From Toxorhynchites rutilus septentrionalis (taxonomy: Eukaryota; Arthropoda; Insecta; Diptera; Culicidae), in NCBI RefSeq assembly GCF_029784135.1, contig NC_073744.1, forward strand, positions 77,417,935 to 77,481,934: a stretch of 64,000 nt of DNA, read 5' to 3'. Below the pieces are notes generated by a model. It worked only from the letters and a program-made list of their open reading frames with translations, was not told the DNA's origin and ran no database searches. Below are positions 1 through 12,479 of the stretch, piece by piece. A program made the translations under genes and the position numbers. Positions within the stretch are counted from its first letter, which is position 1, and each line of letters begins with the position of its first letter.

Positions 1-581
1 ACATTTTGGAAGATGGGTACTTCTACAGGAAGAACGTTTTTCTAACGACAACTTTTTCATGTTTTGTTCGAAAAAAATACTATTAATCCTTATATTGTTT
101 AAAGTCAAGATAAAGATAAAGTGTATTCGACAAAGTTTTAGCTCTTATTGAAATATGAACTATTGTCGAAGACATCAACTTCCTATCTGTTATGGCTCCT
201 GGAATACATGGCATGTTTGTATGGAGACTCCTGAAAAAAAAAAGTTTTACTCGTAACATTTTTGAGTGTAAATTCTCACGATTCACATTTTCTTGATATG
301 TTTATAAATAGATTTTTTTTTTGCAGAACAAGCGAATCGAGCTAGTTTATACATGAAATTGCTACGAGTTAAACATTATTAATAATTGTTCAAAGACAAC
401 ATGAGTGCAATTTCAAATGTAAATTGTCCTAAAAATTCAGATTTAAAAAACATGAAATATGAGTTTTCCACAGCAATAGGGAATTTTTTGACTCAAATGT
501 AACTTTTCAGTAGGGCGTATCGTTTTTGGTAAAAGAAATCTTTGATAATTTATATCTCAAAAACTATGAGTCGTACCGAAA
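1..581 (+). repeat. Dispersed repeat Y, copy a
   Basis: This AT-rich block is related to 46177-46803 and 49045-49762. Shared stretches include the part around 120-235 (a tract reading GAACTATTGTCGAAGACAT and then TGGAATACATGGCATGTTTG), which matches about 46260-46380 with scattered substitutions. There is no credible coding frame; the small minus-strand frame in it recurs in the other copies only because the DNA is repeated. It ends where a DD37E transposon begins. Family name and full extent are unknown; the left end lies outside the window. Confidence 0.6.
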
Positions 582-583
582 TA

Positions 584-1882
584 AAGGGTGTGTCACATCA
601 AATTGCATCACGGAAAAAACGCTGTAGAAATTCGCCCAGTAGACCGATCCTTTTGAAAATTTTAGACAGTAAAATAAAAACTATTAAACAACTTTTGGCA
701 TTTTCGTTTTATTCATACTTCGAGCCCAAGCCCATATGCTCGCACCTTCCTCTTTACCCCGTCCATAAGGTTCTGTACAACGTCAGGTTGTAGTTTTTTT
801 TTTGAACAGAAATCCATTTTCTCTTGAAGTCCGCCTCCGATTTGACAACTTTTGGGTTCTTCCGGAGGGCCTGCTTCATAATCACCCAATATTTCTCTAT
901 TGGGCGAAGCTCCGGCGCGTGGGCGGGTTCATTTCCTTTGGCACGAAGGTGACCCCGTTGGCTTCGTACCACTCCAACACGTCCTTTGAATAGTGGCACG
1001 AAGCGAGATCCGGCCAGAAGATGGTCGGGCCCTCGTGCTGCTTCAATAGTGGTAGTAAGCGCTTCTGTAGGCACTCCTTAAGGTAAACCTGCCCGTTTAC
1101 CGAGCCGGTCATCGTGAAGGGGGCGCTCCGCTTTCCGCAAGAGCAGATCACTTGCCACACCATGTACTTTTTGGCAAACTTGGATAGTTTCTGCTTGCGA
1201 ATCTCCTCCGGAACGCTGAATTTGTCCTCTGCGGAGAAGAACAACAGGCCCGGCAGCTGACGAATGTCCGCTTTGACGTAGGTTTCGTCGTCCATTACCA
1301 GGCAATGCGGCTTCGTCAGCATTTCGGTGTACAGCTTCCGGGCTCGCGTCTTCCCCACCATGTTTTGCCTTTCGTCGCGGTTAGGAGCCTTCTGAACCTT
1401 GTATGTACGCAGGCCCTCCCGCTGCTTGGTCCGCTGGACGAATGAACTTGACAAATTCAGCTTATTGGCGACATCCCGGACCGAACTTCTCGGATCACAT
1501 CTAAACTGCTTAACTACGCGCTTGTGATCTTTTTCACTGACGGAGCATCCATTTTTGCCGTTCTTCACCTTCCGGTCGATGGTTAGGTTCTCGAAGTATC
1601 GTTTTAGTACTCTGCTGACCGTGGATTGGACGATTCCCAGCATCTTACCGATGTCCCGATGTGACAACTCCGGATTCTCGAAATGAGTGCACAGGATTAA
1701 TTCACGGCGTTCTTTTTCGTTCGACGACATTTTTCCAAATTTACGAAAAATTGACAGTGAAGCATGGCCAACGTGATCTATACACTTTTATCTGATTATA
1801 AGCGAAAGCTGAAGATATAATTCCTAAAAAATAAATTTCTACAGCGTTTTTTCCGTGATGCAATTTGATGTGACACACCCTT
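584..1882 (-). mobile_element. DD37E mariner/Tc1-type element, copy A
   Basis: A 1299-bp element with inverted termini beginning AAGGGTGTGTCACATCAA, flanked by TA dinucleotides at 582-583 and 1883-1884. The termini match each other over roughly 50 bp. It carries one transposase gene on the minus strand. A second copy (49765-51054, 1290 bp) lies in the opposite orientation. The 9-bp length difference is fully explained by three indels in the transposase genes: one base lost and two gained here, eight lost in copy B. Family assignment (ITmD37E-like, known from mosquitoes) rests on the catalytic spacing seen in the protein. Confidence 0.93.
713..1730 (-). pseudogene. DD37E transposase, frameshifted (copy A)
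   Basis: Cut-and-paste transposase of the IS630-Tc1-mariner superfamily. The start is the ATG at 1730-1728, shared with copy B. The N-terminal third is a paired helix-turn-helix region (SHRDIGKMLGIVQSTVSRVL, then SSVRDVANKLNLSSSFVQRT) that would bind the termini. The catalytic triad is D in MDDETY, D in FWPDLASCHY and E in RPIEKYW; counting 37 residues between the second and third gives DD37E. Two lesions break this copy: one base is missing near 921 compared with copy B, just before the third catalytic residue, and the run of T at 794-803 is ten long instead of eight, shifting the C-terminus. Correcting for these indels gives a parental length of 338 codons, normal for the family. It could not make an active enzyme. 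Confidence 0.93.
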
Positions 1883-1884
1883 TA

Positions 1885-3472
1885 GTGTCTTAAAACGAGT
1901 TATAGAGTATTGATGTTTAAAAGGGAAAAAATATACCAGAGAAAAAAATAGCACTCTTTTTTTTATTTACGGGAAAAAACTTTAATTTGCAATTTGCAAA
2001 TATGTATCTCTTAATTATTTAAAAAAAAAAAGTCATATAAAATAGAAGTCATGTAGAAAATTTAAAAAAAACTATTTTTGATGAATTTTGTGGAACATCG
2101 AAAGTTTTTGTATGTTAACAATCATTTTAGCCACAAATTATCAATCTCCTTCGAAATGCAGCCATTCTCGAGATATTTTAAAAAAAAGTAGAAGGGTCTG
2201 AGCCTAGGGGCACGGACGAAAGTTTGACGTAGGATTGTGATTGTTCAGAACAGTTGTTTTTTCGAATGAAATTCTTTTCATTGTTCAGAAATCTGTTAGC
2301 TTAACTCTTTTGAAACGCTAATTAGTAGTCCAGAAAAGATTACTATATGTACTCATAACCGTCAACGAACAAAAAAAGAAAATAAGCTTCTGGCAGGAAG
2401 TTCAACTGTGTAACTGACATCTTGTTATGTGTCACACTGACATTCATTAATCATTCATCTACCAGATGAAGTATATGTGGATCGGTAAATAAAAAAAAAT
2501 ATCATTGATTACATTGAATATGAAGTTGCTTTAAATCCGGCTAAGGAGCAGTAGCTGAATGAGTGACACTTTCCTCGTTGCTTTAATGAAATCTTGCATG
2601 AAATTTGAGTGTGCATGAAATCTGAGTGTGCATGAAATCTTGCATTTGATTTCCTAGACATAGAATGAATTATTGCACACAATTTTGTGTTTCATACAAC
2701 ATTATGGGAACGAAATTGAAAGAAAGAATGCATGATTTACTTTCACATTCGTTTCGTTTCTTTGTTTTTAAGAGGCTTTAAACTTTGCAGTTCATTCGCC
2801 TCCAATTTACTTTCACATCCGCTCGCAAAACATACCTCTTTTGTTTGTTAAATTGCCCATTTGTTTTATTATTTCCACTGTTTTTGTCTCAGGCGAAAAA
2901 ATTTTTGGATAAATTTGCCGTCTGATGGTGTATATTATAACGTATATAGTAAGAATTATTCTGCGTAATGTGCATTTGAAAATTCTTAATAAACTTTACA
3001 TTTTTCGTAGAGTGACCACCCCATACAGAAATCAAAGTCAATATTTCTAATTTATTGTCTTTTTAATAGTAAATATGCCCTTTTGAAATTTAAAATATAC
3101 TTTTCCTAATACATCACTATGGTAAAAATATCTGTTTAAGAGTAACGTTGAAAAACATTTGAAAACATGTCGAGATCTGCCCATGCGTATCTTACTTAGA
3201 AAAAAATGAAATCAATAAAATATCAATGAAATATTCAATTAGACAATTGATACAAATCAATTGGTTTCTAGCTGTAGAGGTCAGAGGACGCTAAATGACT
3301 GGAATCTACGCTGGAATATTTATCCAAAGTAAAAATTTGGCACGTTTTTCGACATTGTTCGGAATGAGCTTAAAAGTATTAATATAATATATATGCCATA
3401 GCAATATGAGAGCAATCTAAGAAACACTTTGAAAATAAGCACGCATCAAAAGCTTTACGTTTACACTTATTT
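1885..3472. other. AT-rich DNA without a recognisable gene
   Basis: No open frame of interest and no family I recognise. It contains long A and T runs, a short local duplication at about 2590-2645 (three copies of a GCATGAAATCT-type phrase) and a stretch near 3390-3450 that resembles 27780-27850, suggesting an old dispersed repeat. Confidence 0.5.
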
Positions 3473-3484
3473 AAGATCCAATTT

Positions 3485-3756
3485 TTGTGCTCCCTTGGCC
3501 GAGTGGTTAGCGTCATAACTAACATGCCGGGTGTTCGGGTTCGATTCCCGTTCTGGTCGGGGGAATTTTTCGTCAAAGAAATTTCCTCCGACTTGCACTG
3601 TGATCACGCGTATTCTAGAGCTTGCCACTCAGAATGCATTCAAGGCGTGTTATTTGGCATAGAAATCTCAACTAAGTACTAATAAAAATGACGCAAGTAA
3701 TATTACGTTGAGACGGCGAAGTTCCTCTAGGAACGTTAGTGCCATTGAAGAAGAAG
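3485..3756 (+). mobile_element. tRNA-derived SINE (Feilai-like), copy 1
   Basis: A 272-bp SINE with a tRNA-like head: A box in TGGCCGAGTGGTTAGCG (from 3497) and B box in GGGTTCGATTCCCG (about 3538-3551), both internal RNA polymerase III promoter elements. The body ends in a short GAA repeat. It is bracketed by a perfect 12-bp target-site duplication, AAGATCCAATTT, at 3473-3484 and 3757-3768, which fixes the ends and proves retroposition. The second copy at 11014-11300 is on the other strand. The name Feilai is from memory of mosquito SINEs; the SINE nature is certain, the name less so. Confidence 0.9.
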
Positions 3757-3768
3757 AAGATCCAATTT

Positions 3769-4390
3769 AAGATTTTATAATGAGATGTAATATTCTGGTT
3801 AGAGGAGAATGAGCTGAAAGTTTGAAGCCTCTCTAAAACAAAGAATGGAATGGAAAGGGTAATATTCGCATGTATTGGTATGACATCAACAGTGTTTGTT
3901 TGGGAAAGCATTTCAATCGAGCCGGCCTTGGTAGAATTCCTGCTTGACGTCGTTTGGGATTTTTCTGGGTACAATTCCGAGTTGACATTCAGTCTGAGAG
4001 AATGAGAAGTTTGTATCGTACATACAAACATTTCAACACTCTTCAAAACAGATGTTTTTATTTGTGCATTTGACGATGTAACACAATAAAAACTTCTTTT
4101 TAGTCAACATATTTTCCGCTAACGCTAGTTTGGGTGTACCTTGTAGTAGCGACAAGAACTTTTTATAATAACAAATCGTACATGTGATTCAATCATACAC
4201 AGCCAATCTCCACATAACGGTTTGAAAAACGACGCGATTTAATATTTCTCTTCTGCTTTGTTTCCGCTCGTCAGTGGAAGCTCTACACTATGCTTACTTC
4301 GTATATTTTCTGAAAACGCATTCAAAGGTGAAGTTTATTTTACCTGAAATCTTAATTCATTATGAAAAATTACCATATCTTCCTTTTGAT
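3769..4390. other. Anonymous spacer
   Basis: AT-rich DNA with no coding frame that resembles a known protein. It is bounded on the left by the SINE target duplication and on the right by the terminal repeat of the 3.5-kb element. Confidence 0.4.
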
Positions 4391-4537
4391 ATACCGTCGA
4401 TGGGGGTGAAAATGGGTAAAAAAAAGTAGTTTTCCAACTTTTTGTTGATAACTATCGTGTATTGGAGTAAAACACAATTCGTATTACGTAGAAATGTTTT
4501 CTAATGATGAACAGTCGTAAGTGTTCAAGGAATTGTT

Positions 4538-5043
4538 TTTTTTATCCCTTTTGTTTAATTTAGGCTAATTAGCATTTTAGCTGTAACAGAGCCAAATTTT
4601 AATGGTGTACATGTCACATGTTTATCATATCTATAATTAGCACATTACACAGTTGCCATTTTCGGCGTTAGAGTATTCCCTTCTATACCATTGCATATGG
4701 TACACATTTACACAGTAGCCATTTTAGGCGTAAGAGTTTTCTTCTGTTCTTCCATTATCCAAGTTAGACCGAACAGCGGAGACAGTTGATTGATCATTGT
4801 GATCAGTGTGATCATTGAGTTATTTATAGAACAGCAGCCCGATGTGTCTTGCAAGAGCAGAGCAGTTGTATGGATGAATCGATCTTATATCGACCGTGGA
4901 TCGATCTCCATCGCTGATGATTGTTGCGTGGACGTAGTTATTCTGTAACAACACATGGATGGTCAATGAGGGTCCTGAGTTTTGAACTCACGATCGATCG
5001 CTTAATAAGCGAACGCGCAACCAATGTGGCTACGGAGACCCCC
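4538..5043 (-). mobile_element. tRNA-headed SINE-like element S1
   Basis: A 506-bp insertion bracketed by a perfect 12-bp duplication CAAGGAATTGTT (4526-4537 and 5044-5055). Read on the minus strand it starts with a tRNA-like head at about 5040-4970 (GGTCTCCGTAGCCACATTGG; B-box-like GAGTTCAAAACTC), passes through a core with two copies of a phrase around TACGCCTAAAATGGC, and ends in a GGGATAAAAAAA tail. Related copies are S2 (13185-14130) and S3 (16325-16767). The tail phrase GCCTAAATTAAACAAAAGGG resembles the 3' ends of nearby LINE sequences, as expected if a LINE reverse transcriptase mobilised it. Confidence 0.85.
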
Positions 5044-6371
5044 CAAGGAATTGTTGAATGATATTAATTTTTCACTGAACTACGATTAAATGAAACTTAA
5101 GTAGTGAAGTGGTGAATATTACTCTTTATTAAGAATTGAGTTTAGAAATCAATTTCTCAATAATTTCAAGATAATTTAACAACATGAAAGTATCTTGCGA
5201 TGGAAGTGTTTATATACAACCATTCCATGCAGAGTTGCCAACTATTATTTTCAAAAATCAGGTAGAATGAAAATAAAAATCAGGAGAAATCAGGATGCTC
5301 ATATTGTGTTGTCCGGAAGTTTCGAACCGATTTTTAGAGACACAAACGCATGATTTTCATATGCAGCATACATTTATTCAAATTAATGTGCATAGTTTTG
5401 TTCCACGATCTTTCACACAACTTAAAAATTTCATCCTCCCAGAATATTTTTTTTTATTTCTCGCCGAAAACTGTTTTATATACAAATGAAAGATGTTTTC
5501 TATACTGTCCATAAAGTCGAAGTTCGTATGTTTGAGAGAATTTTGCAGGGATCTTAACCTGTGATAATCTTAAGGTGCAATATCCGGTTAGTTTAGCTGG
5601 TGGGATAGCACATTCCAGGCAGACTCCAACAATTTATGTTGTCGTGTTGGCAAAGAGACACGAAGTTTGGCATTGCTCTGATGGAACACAACGGCTATCG
5701 CACAGACGAACTCTGGAAGTTCCTCTAGTTTATTGCGAGCAGTAGTTGTGGGAATTTATCGACTGTTGGATTAGTAGAAGCTCATAATGGAGCTTCGAGC
5801 ACAATGAATAAGTTCAGTTTCGCGATCAGTTTCGTAAGATTATGCTAATGATGATTTTGTTTTTGTGGAGTTATGTGGGAAATTTATTGACACAGTTGTA
5901 TAGTAAAAACTAGGACTATGTGTTTTTATTGTTCAAAAGCAAAAAGTAATTATTTTCATTCGAAATATAACGTTTTCAAACTGCCTTTGGGCGTGCTAAT
6001 CTGATAGTGTATGTTTTTTTCACGCCAACTTCAAGCTTCAAAAATAGTCGACAGGGTATCTTCGATAAAGCGAATCGCTTCGGAATATATAGATAATAAA
6101 CAAAAAAATATTACACATTATGCAAGTGCAGACTGGAAAGCTTTTTTTTATGTAGACTATTATGACAATTCTCATTTGCAACCAGAAAAACTTCGTATAT
6201 TTATTACGGATAATTTTCATTCTAATAAAGTAAAAAGTACAAAATCAAGAAAAATCAGGTTCACATCTCTGATTCCATGTCAAAACGATATAGTGTTTCT
6301 CAGATTTTCGTGAGAAGTGGTAGTTTTGTTCTTCATCGCAAAACATTAGACCAGTATTTTTATCATTAGGG

Positions 6372-6615
6372 TGATCATTTCCATTTTAGGGTTGCCCAAA
6401 AATTCTATTTTTTCCCTTTTTTCTAAAATGACTTTTTTTTAAAATCATAACTTTTGAACTACTGTAACGATGCGGATGATCTACATATTACAATAAAAAG
6501 GTGACCATTTCCATTTTAGGGTGGTCCGAAAGATCATTTTTTCCCTTTTTTTCCAAAAATGACTGTTTTTTAAACTAATAACTTTTGAACTATTGCACCG
6601 ATTCAGATGATCGAC
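6372..6615. repeat. Imperfect 128-bp tandem duplication
   Basis: Two adjacent copies of a unit that begins GTGATCATTTCCATTTTAGGG / GTGACCATTTCCATTTTAGGG and ends in an ATAACTTTTGAACTA phrase. More diverged copies occur at about 6850-6965 and, inverted, at about 7200-7330, so the surrounding 1 kb was built by repeated duplication of one segment. Confidence 0.75.
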
Positions 6616-8112
6616 ATATCAAATTAAAGCCAATTAGCTAGACTCTTTTCGAAAAAAAAATTATAGCTGCAGAAATTCAAAATTTATTTTGGTCTTGTAA
6701 TTATTGATTATATTTTTTTTATAGTTTACACTGTCTCGGGACCAAGGGCGCTACATTTGTTTTACATTTTTCTTGAAGCTAAGATCATTTAGATAACATA
6801 TCCAAAATTCGGAGATGCGTTATTTTGTGTTATAGAGTTATGATTTTTGAAAATAAACCGATGGTCCGAAAAATAATCTTTCTCTTTTTTCCAAAAATGT
6901 CTTTCTAAATTAATTACTTTTAAATTACCGGGCCTATTAAGATGATCGATATACCAATTTGAAGCCACCTGGAGTACCACTTGTTAACATGTTAACTTTT
7001 CAAAATCACTTGATAACAAAAAAAACACCTCTCTGATATTCGGATATGTTATGTAAAAAAAATCAGCTTTCGAGAAAAAATATAAAAAATATAGTAACCT
7101 TAGTTCCGAAATCATGTGAGCTATGAAAAACAATTACAATCAATAATTATGAAAACAAATTCTGTTTTTTTCTTCAAGTGTAATGTTTTTCAAACAAAAT
7201 TAGCTCATTGGTTTTAATTTAATATATCGATCATTTAAATCGGTCCAAGAGTTATGAATTATTGAGAAAGGTCATTTTTGGAAAAAGGGGGGAAAAGTTG
7301 ATTTTTCTGACCATAAAATGGAAATGGCCACCATGATGAAAAAAAATTAAAAATACGGGTCTAATATTTTACGATGAGGAATAAAACTACCAATTTTGAA
7401 AATCTGACAATCACTATATCGGTTTGGCATGGAATTCAATTTTGTGCTTGACCCATTCTCACCCCCTCTCAGTGTAAATAAGAGATTATTTCGAAAATAT
7501 TGAAATTCGAATGGAAAAAAAAGATGTTCAAAATCAGTAATGACTCATCTGGCATTCCGGACAATTCCAAATTATTCTATCCAATATTTACAATTTTAGT
7601 AGTTCTGTATAATGCGGGGCATGAGGTTTTTTCTGAGTTGTTATTTTGTTTGTTGTTTGAGTTGTTTTTGTAAATACAAATCAAACATTGATAAATTATT
7701 AAATAATAACTATTTGTACTATAGTTAAATATTATGCATTGGAAGTTCTGATATATATATCCCCTATTAAACGGCTTACAGCTTTCAAAAATATTCGCAA
7801 TATTTGTCAAGATATTACTAATAGTAACTTTCTCCATTTTTGACCCAATTTCACTCCCATAACTCATTTTTGACCCAAATTCACTCGCATAACCTGTTTT
7901 CACCCCCATCGACGGTATTTAATTTATTTTTGAGTTGTATCGGAATAGTGTTTTGAAAAGAGTTATAGAGTATTGATGTTTAACCCTTTGCGGTCGTATT
8001 AATTTTGGACATGTGTGTCGAACTGGTCGGAATTATTTTTCCTTGAAAAACCAGTGATACATGTAAGATTTTGAAAAATAAACCTTATTTTATGTTTTTT
8101 TGTGAACATATA

Positions 8113-8319
8113 CAGGGTGGCGCAAAAGTCATGCAACCGATTTGCACAAAAATAAATTTCGTATAAAAAAAAAATGTCTCGCGATGCAAAATCTTTATTC
8201 TCGAATAAAAAACGACACAAAGTCGACAACTGAACCGCTTAGGAACCAACACGCTCGATAGTTGCAGCGCGATCTTTTTTTTCCTTCAGAGAGTGTTGCG
8301 TGACTTATGCGCCACCCTG
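8113..8319. mobile_element. 207-bp MITE with TA duplication
   Basis: Terminal inverted repeats read CAGGGTGGCGCAAAAGTCA on the left and CAGGGTGGCGCATAAGTCA on the right (24 bp with two mismatches), flanked by TA at 8111-8112 and 8320-8321. There is no coding capacity. The termini and TA target are typical of a Tc1/mariner-driven non-autonomous element. Confidence 0.9.
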
Positions 8320-8877
8320 TATATGTATCAACATAACAATATATTTTATATTGTCATTATTTAAAGTGATGTTTTTATATAAAAAAGGTTTTGTCGCTTG
8401 AGACACTTTTGCGATTATTCTATAACATGAGACATTTATGCAACCAGTTGTTCTGGTACTTATGAACAATCTTTTCCATCACACCAAAGTGTTACAATGG
8501 CTAAATTATGATTTGGCGTTATGATTTTTGTACCACATTTCTATGCATTCAACGCACTGTGCGTTGTCTTGGGCAGGTGACTGCTTTGTTTGACACTGAG
8601 TACCGTTATCTATTACTGATAGGAGCACCGTATTGGTTCGTGAACAGATTCACTAGACATCAAGCTTCGTTCAGGAAAAGTATAAACTGATACTTGGTCG
8701 AGTGAATTATAAGATTAGCATGGTTTATTGCTGTGGTGGCTGAGAGCAGACAAACGACCAGAACGGTAAAAAAGGTATGGTGGCTGAGAGCAGACAAACG
8801 ATCACAAAGAGTTAAACGTGAAAAAAATATACACTGAGAAAAAAAATAGCACCTGTTTTCACCCCCTTCGACGGTAT

Positions 8878-11001
8878 TTAATTTATTTTTATAAGAACAC
8901 TGTATTCTTTCAACAAAGTTTGACATTTTGACCGCGCTGGAAAAAAATAAGAATTTGTTAAAATTTCAAAAATGTTTGAACTGTATGGTATGGTAGCTAT
9001 TTAAAAAAATTAATGTAGAAATAAAAAATAAATGCATACTCTACATGAAAAATTATATAAAACGTTTTGTCCTAAGAGTAACCCACATATTTAATTTGTT
9101 TCATTTGTTTTAGTTCAAAACTGATTGCAATAGAACATAGCAAACAACGTTGTGTGATGATCTCCAACACAGTTAAACTGAAATAACTGTTTTAAATGAA
9201 TTTATTCCATTTTTTTGTTTTGAAATATTCGTACCGATCATTATTCATGTTTATCAAATATTGATTTTTTCTCATCTATTTCAGTCGGGATCCAACTTCA
9301 GCAGTTTAAAATTGATATTATTAAGACTTGAAACATCCCATTGAAAATGAAGCAGCATTTCATTCCATTCAGGGGTATAATAATGTTTCCTCAGTTTCTG
9401 TATCAAATGTACGAAAACAAGTACATCATTTATTTTCCTACACCGAATTCGCAAACTCTTGCACAACCTCAGCAACATTTTGCCTGTAGATATTGGCGCT
9501 AAAATTAAAGTTCCTGATTCCCAACTCCCTGTTTTCATCCCCCGCGATTCCACGAACCTGCGATACTGGGAGCTCACTCTCCTACTTATAAAAGACCGGA
9601 TTAAAGCAGACACATAAATTCAAACGCTAAAAGCATTATTTCCCCGATCTCTCGTCCTCGAGCGCAATATGTGCGAAGTACTGACACCCTCACCCTTCCT
9701 AATTTCTCATTGCTCGCTCCTCCGACCGTCTTGATACTGAGATGCGAGAACGGCAATAAGAGGATTTCCCAGTATCCAGCGTGATAGATATAGATTCCAA
9801 TAGCAACTATCACATTTGAAATTGAAATTTATATCCCTCCCTGCGCATGTATTCGCTCGTTCGCATCCTCCCGCATAAACAGACACTCGCACCCGGTGGG
9901 AGTGTAGAAACATAAGCGCATGTAGTTGCCACTATTATACCACCCTCATCCCCTCACGTCACGAGATGTAACAGCTCCATGAATGAGGTTGAAATGTGTG
10001 GGAGGCAAGTTGCAATGCGACACTCGGTATGCACGGTAAAAGATTCACGCTTGTTTGAAAAGTTTGCTGAATGGCGTAGCAAACTCCCGTAATCCCGTAA
10101 TTATGTCAAACAGTATTCCCGTTTTTTATCCCACTTCTTATTCACAACCGCATTCAGAATAGCGAGTGTTGGTGGGAAGCTGGGGAGCACAGAATTACAT
10201 AACGCATTCCCAACCGGGTGGGTGAGAAGAAAAATGAGTTCTACATTGTTCGATGCATCCTTTCACGCGGGATTTACATAACTACCCACGTCTGCGTGAC
10301 GCTAGAGTTACAATGTAATTGCAACAACGTTTTCTCCCTGTTCAGCACTGCGAAGCGTCATATTAAATTTGACTGACATCAAGTGTCACCCCAGCAATGG
10401 GAGCGTTCGCGCGAATGGTGACTGTAGTCGAGCAAATATTGAACGCGACATGGTCTAGCGTGGCTGTTTTTGCGAATCCCGCGACCGAAAGTCACGATGG
10501 ATGGAATTTGAATAAACGAATGTGCAAGATAAAGTTACACCAAATTGATTTAGGTAAATTTGATAAGCGTCAAATTACTCGAAGTCACTTTTCTTTACAA
10601 CGCCTAAGGGCGTTCAACCGCGTGTATGTTGGGTTTTGTCGCTTCATCCATTCCGGAGAATCCTCTCGCAAACTTCATCTAGTCGTAAACTATGGAATCT
10701 TGAATTTGGAATCATGAATATCAAAACCTGAAAAAAACGCCTAGGTATGATCTGGATATCTGGAATCGGAATATATGTGGAATGTTTGTGCAATTCGAGT
10801 CTGAATCGGAGATCTACAGTGCATTGATCGTAATAAAATTCCATTTTTATCCCTAAAAGCAGTCTTCAGAAAACATACACGAAAACGCAGAGCGCAGAAT
10901 TCAAAAACTAACCATCGCTTCTCGTTTGTGTGATGCGTGCCCCATTTTATACATAGGGGAGGTGGGGGTTAAACGGACATGTTAAGAAGAACTTCAATTA
11001 T
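8878..11001. other. Mostly single-copy-looking intergenic DNA
   Basis: Less AT-rich than its surroundings, particularly 9600-10700, which contains mixed-composition stretches and several unremarkable short open frames. None shows a domain, a splice pattern or a codon bias I would defend. It could hold regulatory or intronic sequence of a host gene outside the window. Confidence 0.35.
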
Positions 11002-11013
11002 ATCAATCAACTC

Positions 11014-11300
11014 TTCTTCTTCTTCTTCTTATATGGCACTAACGTTCCTAGAGGAACTCCGCCGTCTCAACGTAGTATTACTTGCGTCATTTTCATTAGT
11101 ACTTAGTTGAGATTTCTATGCCAAATAACACGCCTTGAATGCATTCTGAGTGGCAAGCTCTAGAATACGCGTGATCACAGTGCAAGTCAGAGGAAATTTC
11201 TTTGAAGAAAAATTTCCCCGACCAGAACGGGAATCGAACCCGAACCCCCGGCATGTTAGGTTTGACGCTAACCACTCGGCCACGGGAGCACAATCCAAAA
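11014..11300 (-). mobile_element. tRNA-derived SINE (Feilai-like), copy 2
   Basis: The minus-strand sister of the 3485 SINE. The head (reverse complement of about 11220-11292) contains GGCCGAGTGGTTAGCGTC and GGGTTCGATTCCCG, and the tail is a GAA run seen here as TTCTTC at 11013-11029. A perfect 12-bp target duplication ATCAATCAACTC lies at 11002-11013 and 11301-11312. It is 287 bp and about nine tenths identical to copy 1 by eye. Confidence 0.9.
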
Positions 11301-11312
11301 ATCAATCAACTC

Positions 11313-12131
11313 ATGTTTCCCAATACTTTGATGCTGTTTCTTGCAACTCAATATACTGTCTTTCTACCTAATTGGCCAAATATTTTATGAAAAAGTGTTT
11401 TTCAATGTTTTTACTGAACTTAAAACAGAACGAAAAGTACAACATTCTTTTCGATGCGGATAATATGGACATACAGTGGGGGGGGCAGGTTTGGGGTGAC
11501 AAGTTTGTAATATATGAAGCGTAGCGGTTTATCGATGGCGAGAGGAATAATTTTATTCAACCAAGGTCTGAACTCATCACGAATGTCCTTTAAATGAAGG
11601 AAAAAACCGAATTAATCCACCTAGAAGTGATATCGTGCTTCTCAGCAGTATAAACGGACATACCCTCAACTATTTTGCTTTTGGTTGCAGTCATCTTCTA
11701 AACAGTCCACATTTGGCGGGTAAAACAGGTATAGAAATATGGTGCGGAAGACGGCGCAAGACATGGCGTAAAACTCAGTGCCAAAATGAGACTGACAACG
11801 AAACATTTGATCTGTGTTTCGGAGCGTGCTCATTCAGAGCACGCAGAGCGCATGTATATGCAAGGAGTGAAAGCTCAACTAAGTACAAGAGGCTTGTTGT
11901 ACATCAGCACCGCGTTGCATTCTGAAGACTGTTCAAAGGTCTACAGAATCCACCTCCTATTGGTGTCTATGCGCCCCTCATTTGAGCTAACTTTTAATCA
12001 TCCACCAGAAGATTATTTGGTACGTATTCAGACCTTTTCTGGATTATAACACTCACAAATATTGTAAACATCATGCTTGCACTTCTTTTGTATCAAATAT
12101 ATATATCTGACGCATATAATCAATACATATC
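11313..12131. other. Spacer without recognised gene
   Basis: Two overlapping short plus-strand frames (11635-11925 and 11786-12049) have no recognisable domain and overlap in different phases. Nothing else supports coding. Confidence 0.35.
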
Positions 12132-12462
12132 GGGCCTGATTCTCGAATACACTTCACGGTGGAAACGGAATGAAACGTATCCGCGATGACAACGATACGG
12201 TGTCGACATCTGGATACGAGATTAGTTTCCCACTAAACTTATAATTATAATATCAAATTATCTTCAGATGAAATTTTTATATTAGATTATTATATCACAT
12301 GAAGAAAACAAAGTTTTCCACTCACATTGAATACCAGTTTGATACGAAGAAGTTAATTTTCGTTAATGATTTTTTATTTGAAAAGTGCTCATTCTGCCTG
12401 AAAACTCATTATTATCTTCGACACTTCACTAACTCCGTGAAGTGTATTCGAGAATCAGGCCC
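12132..12462. mobile_element. 331-bp MITE with perfect 28-bp TIRs
   Basis: The left end starts GGGCCTGATTCTCGAATACA and the right end is its exact reverse complement over 28 bp. The interior is AT-rich with no coding capacity. Flanking bases (ATC on the left, ATA on the right) could be a decayed 3-bp target duplication, which with GGGCC-type ends would fit PIF/Harbinger, but the superfamily is not settled. Confidence 0.85.
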
Positions 12463-12479
12463 ATAGATGACCTCAATTC

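Larger units (their letters stand above)
4391..7918. repeat. 3.5-kb repeat with terminal inverted repeats
   Basis: The left end starts ATACCGTCGATGGGGGTGAA (4391) and the right end is its reverse complement, finishing at 7918; identity is 22 bp continuous and continues imperfectly to 26 bp. No transposase is visible, so it is either a non-autonomous element or a pair of ends from nested copies. Inside are a SINE (4538-5043), a tandem duplication (6372-6615) and many poly-T rich blocks. A second, slightly altered copy of the right end sits at about 8852-8877. Superfamily not assigned. Confidence 0.6.

Noticed and set aside
3497..3555. Looks like a tRNA gene
   Set aside because: A and B boxes are present, but the sequence continues into a SINE body with a GAA tail and has 12-bp target duplications; the same unit recurs at 11.2 kb.
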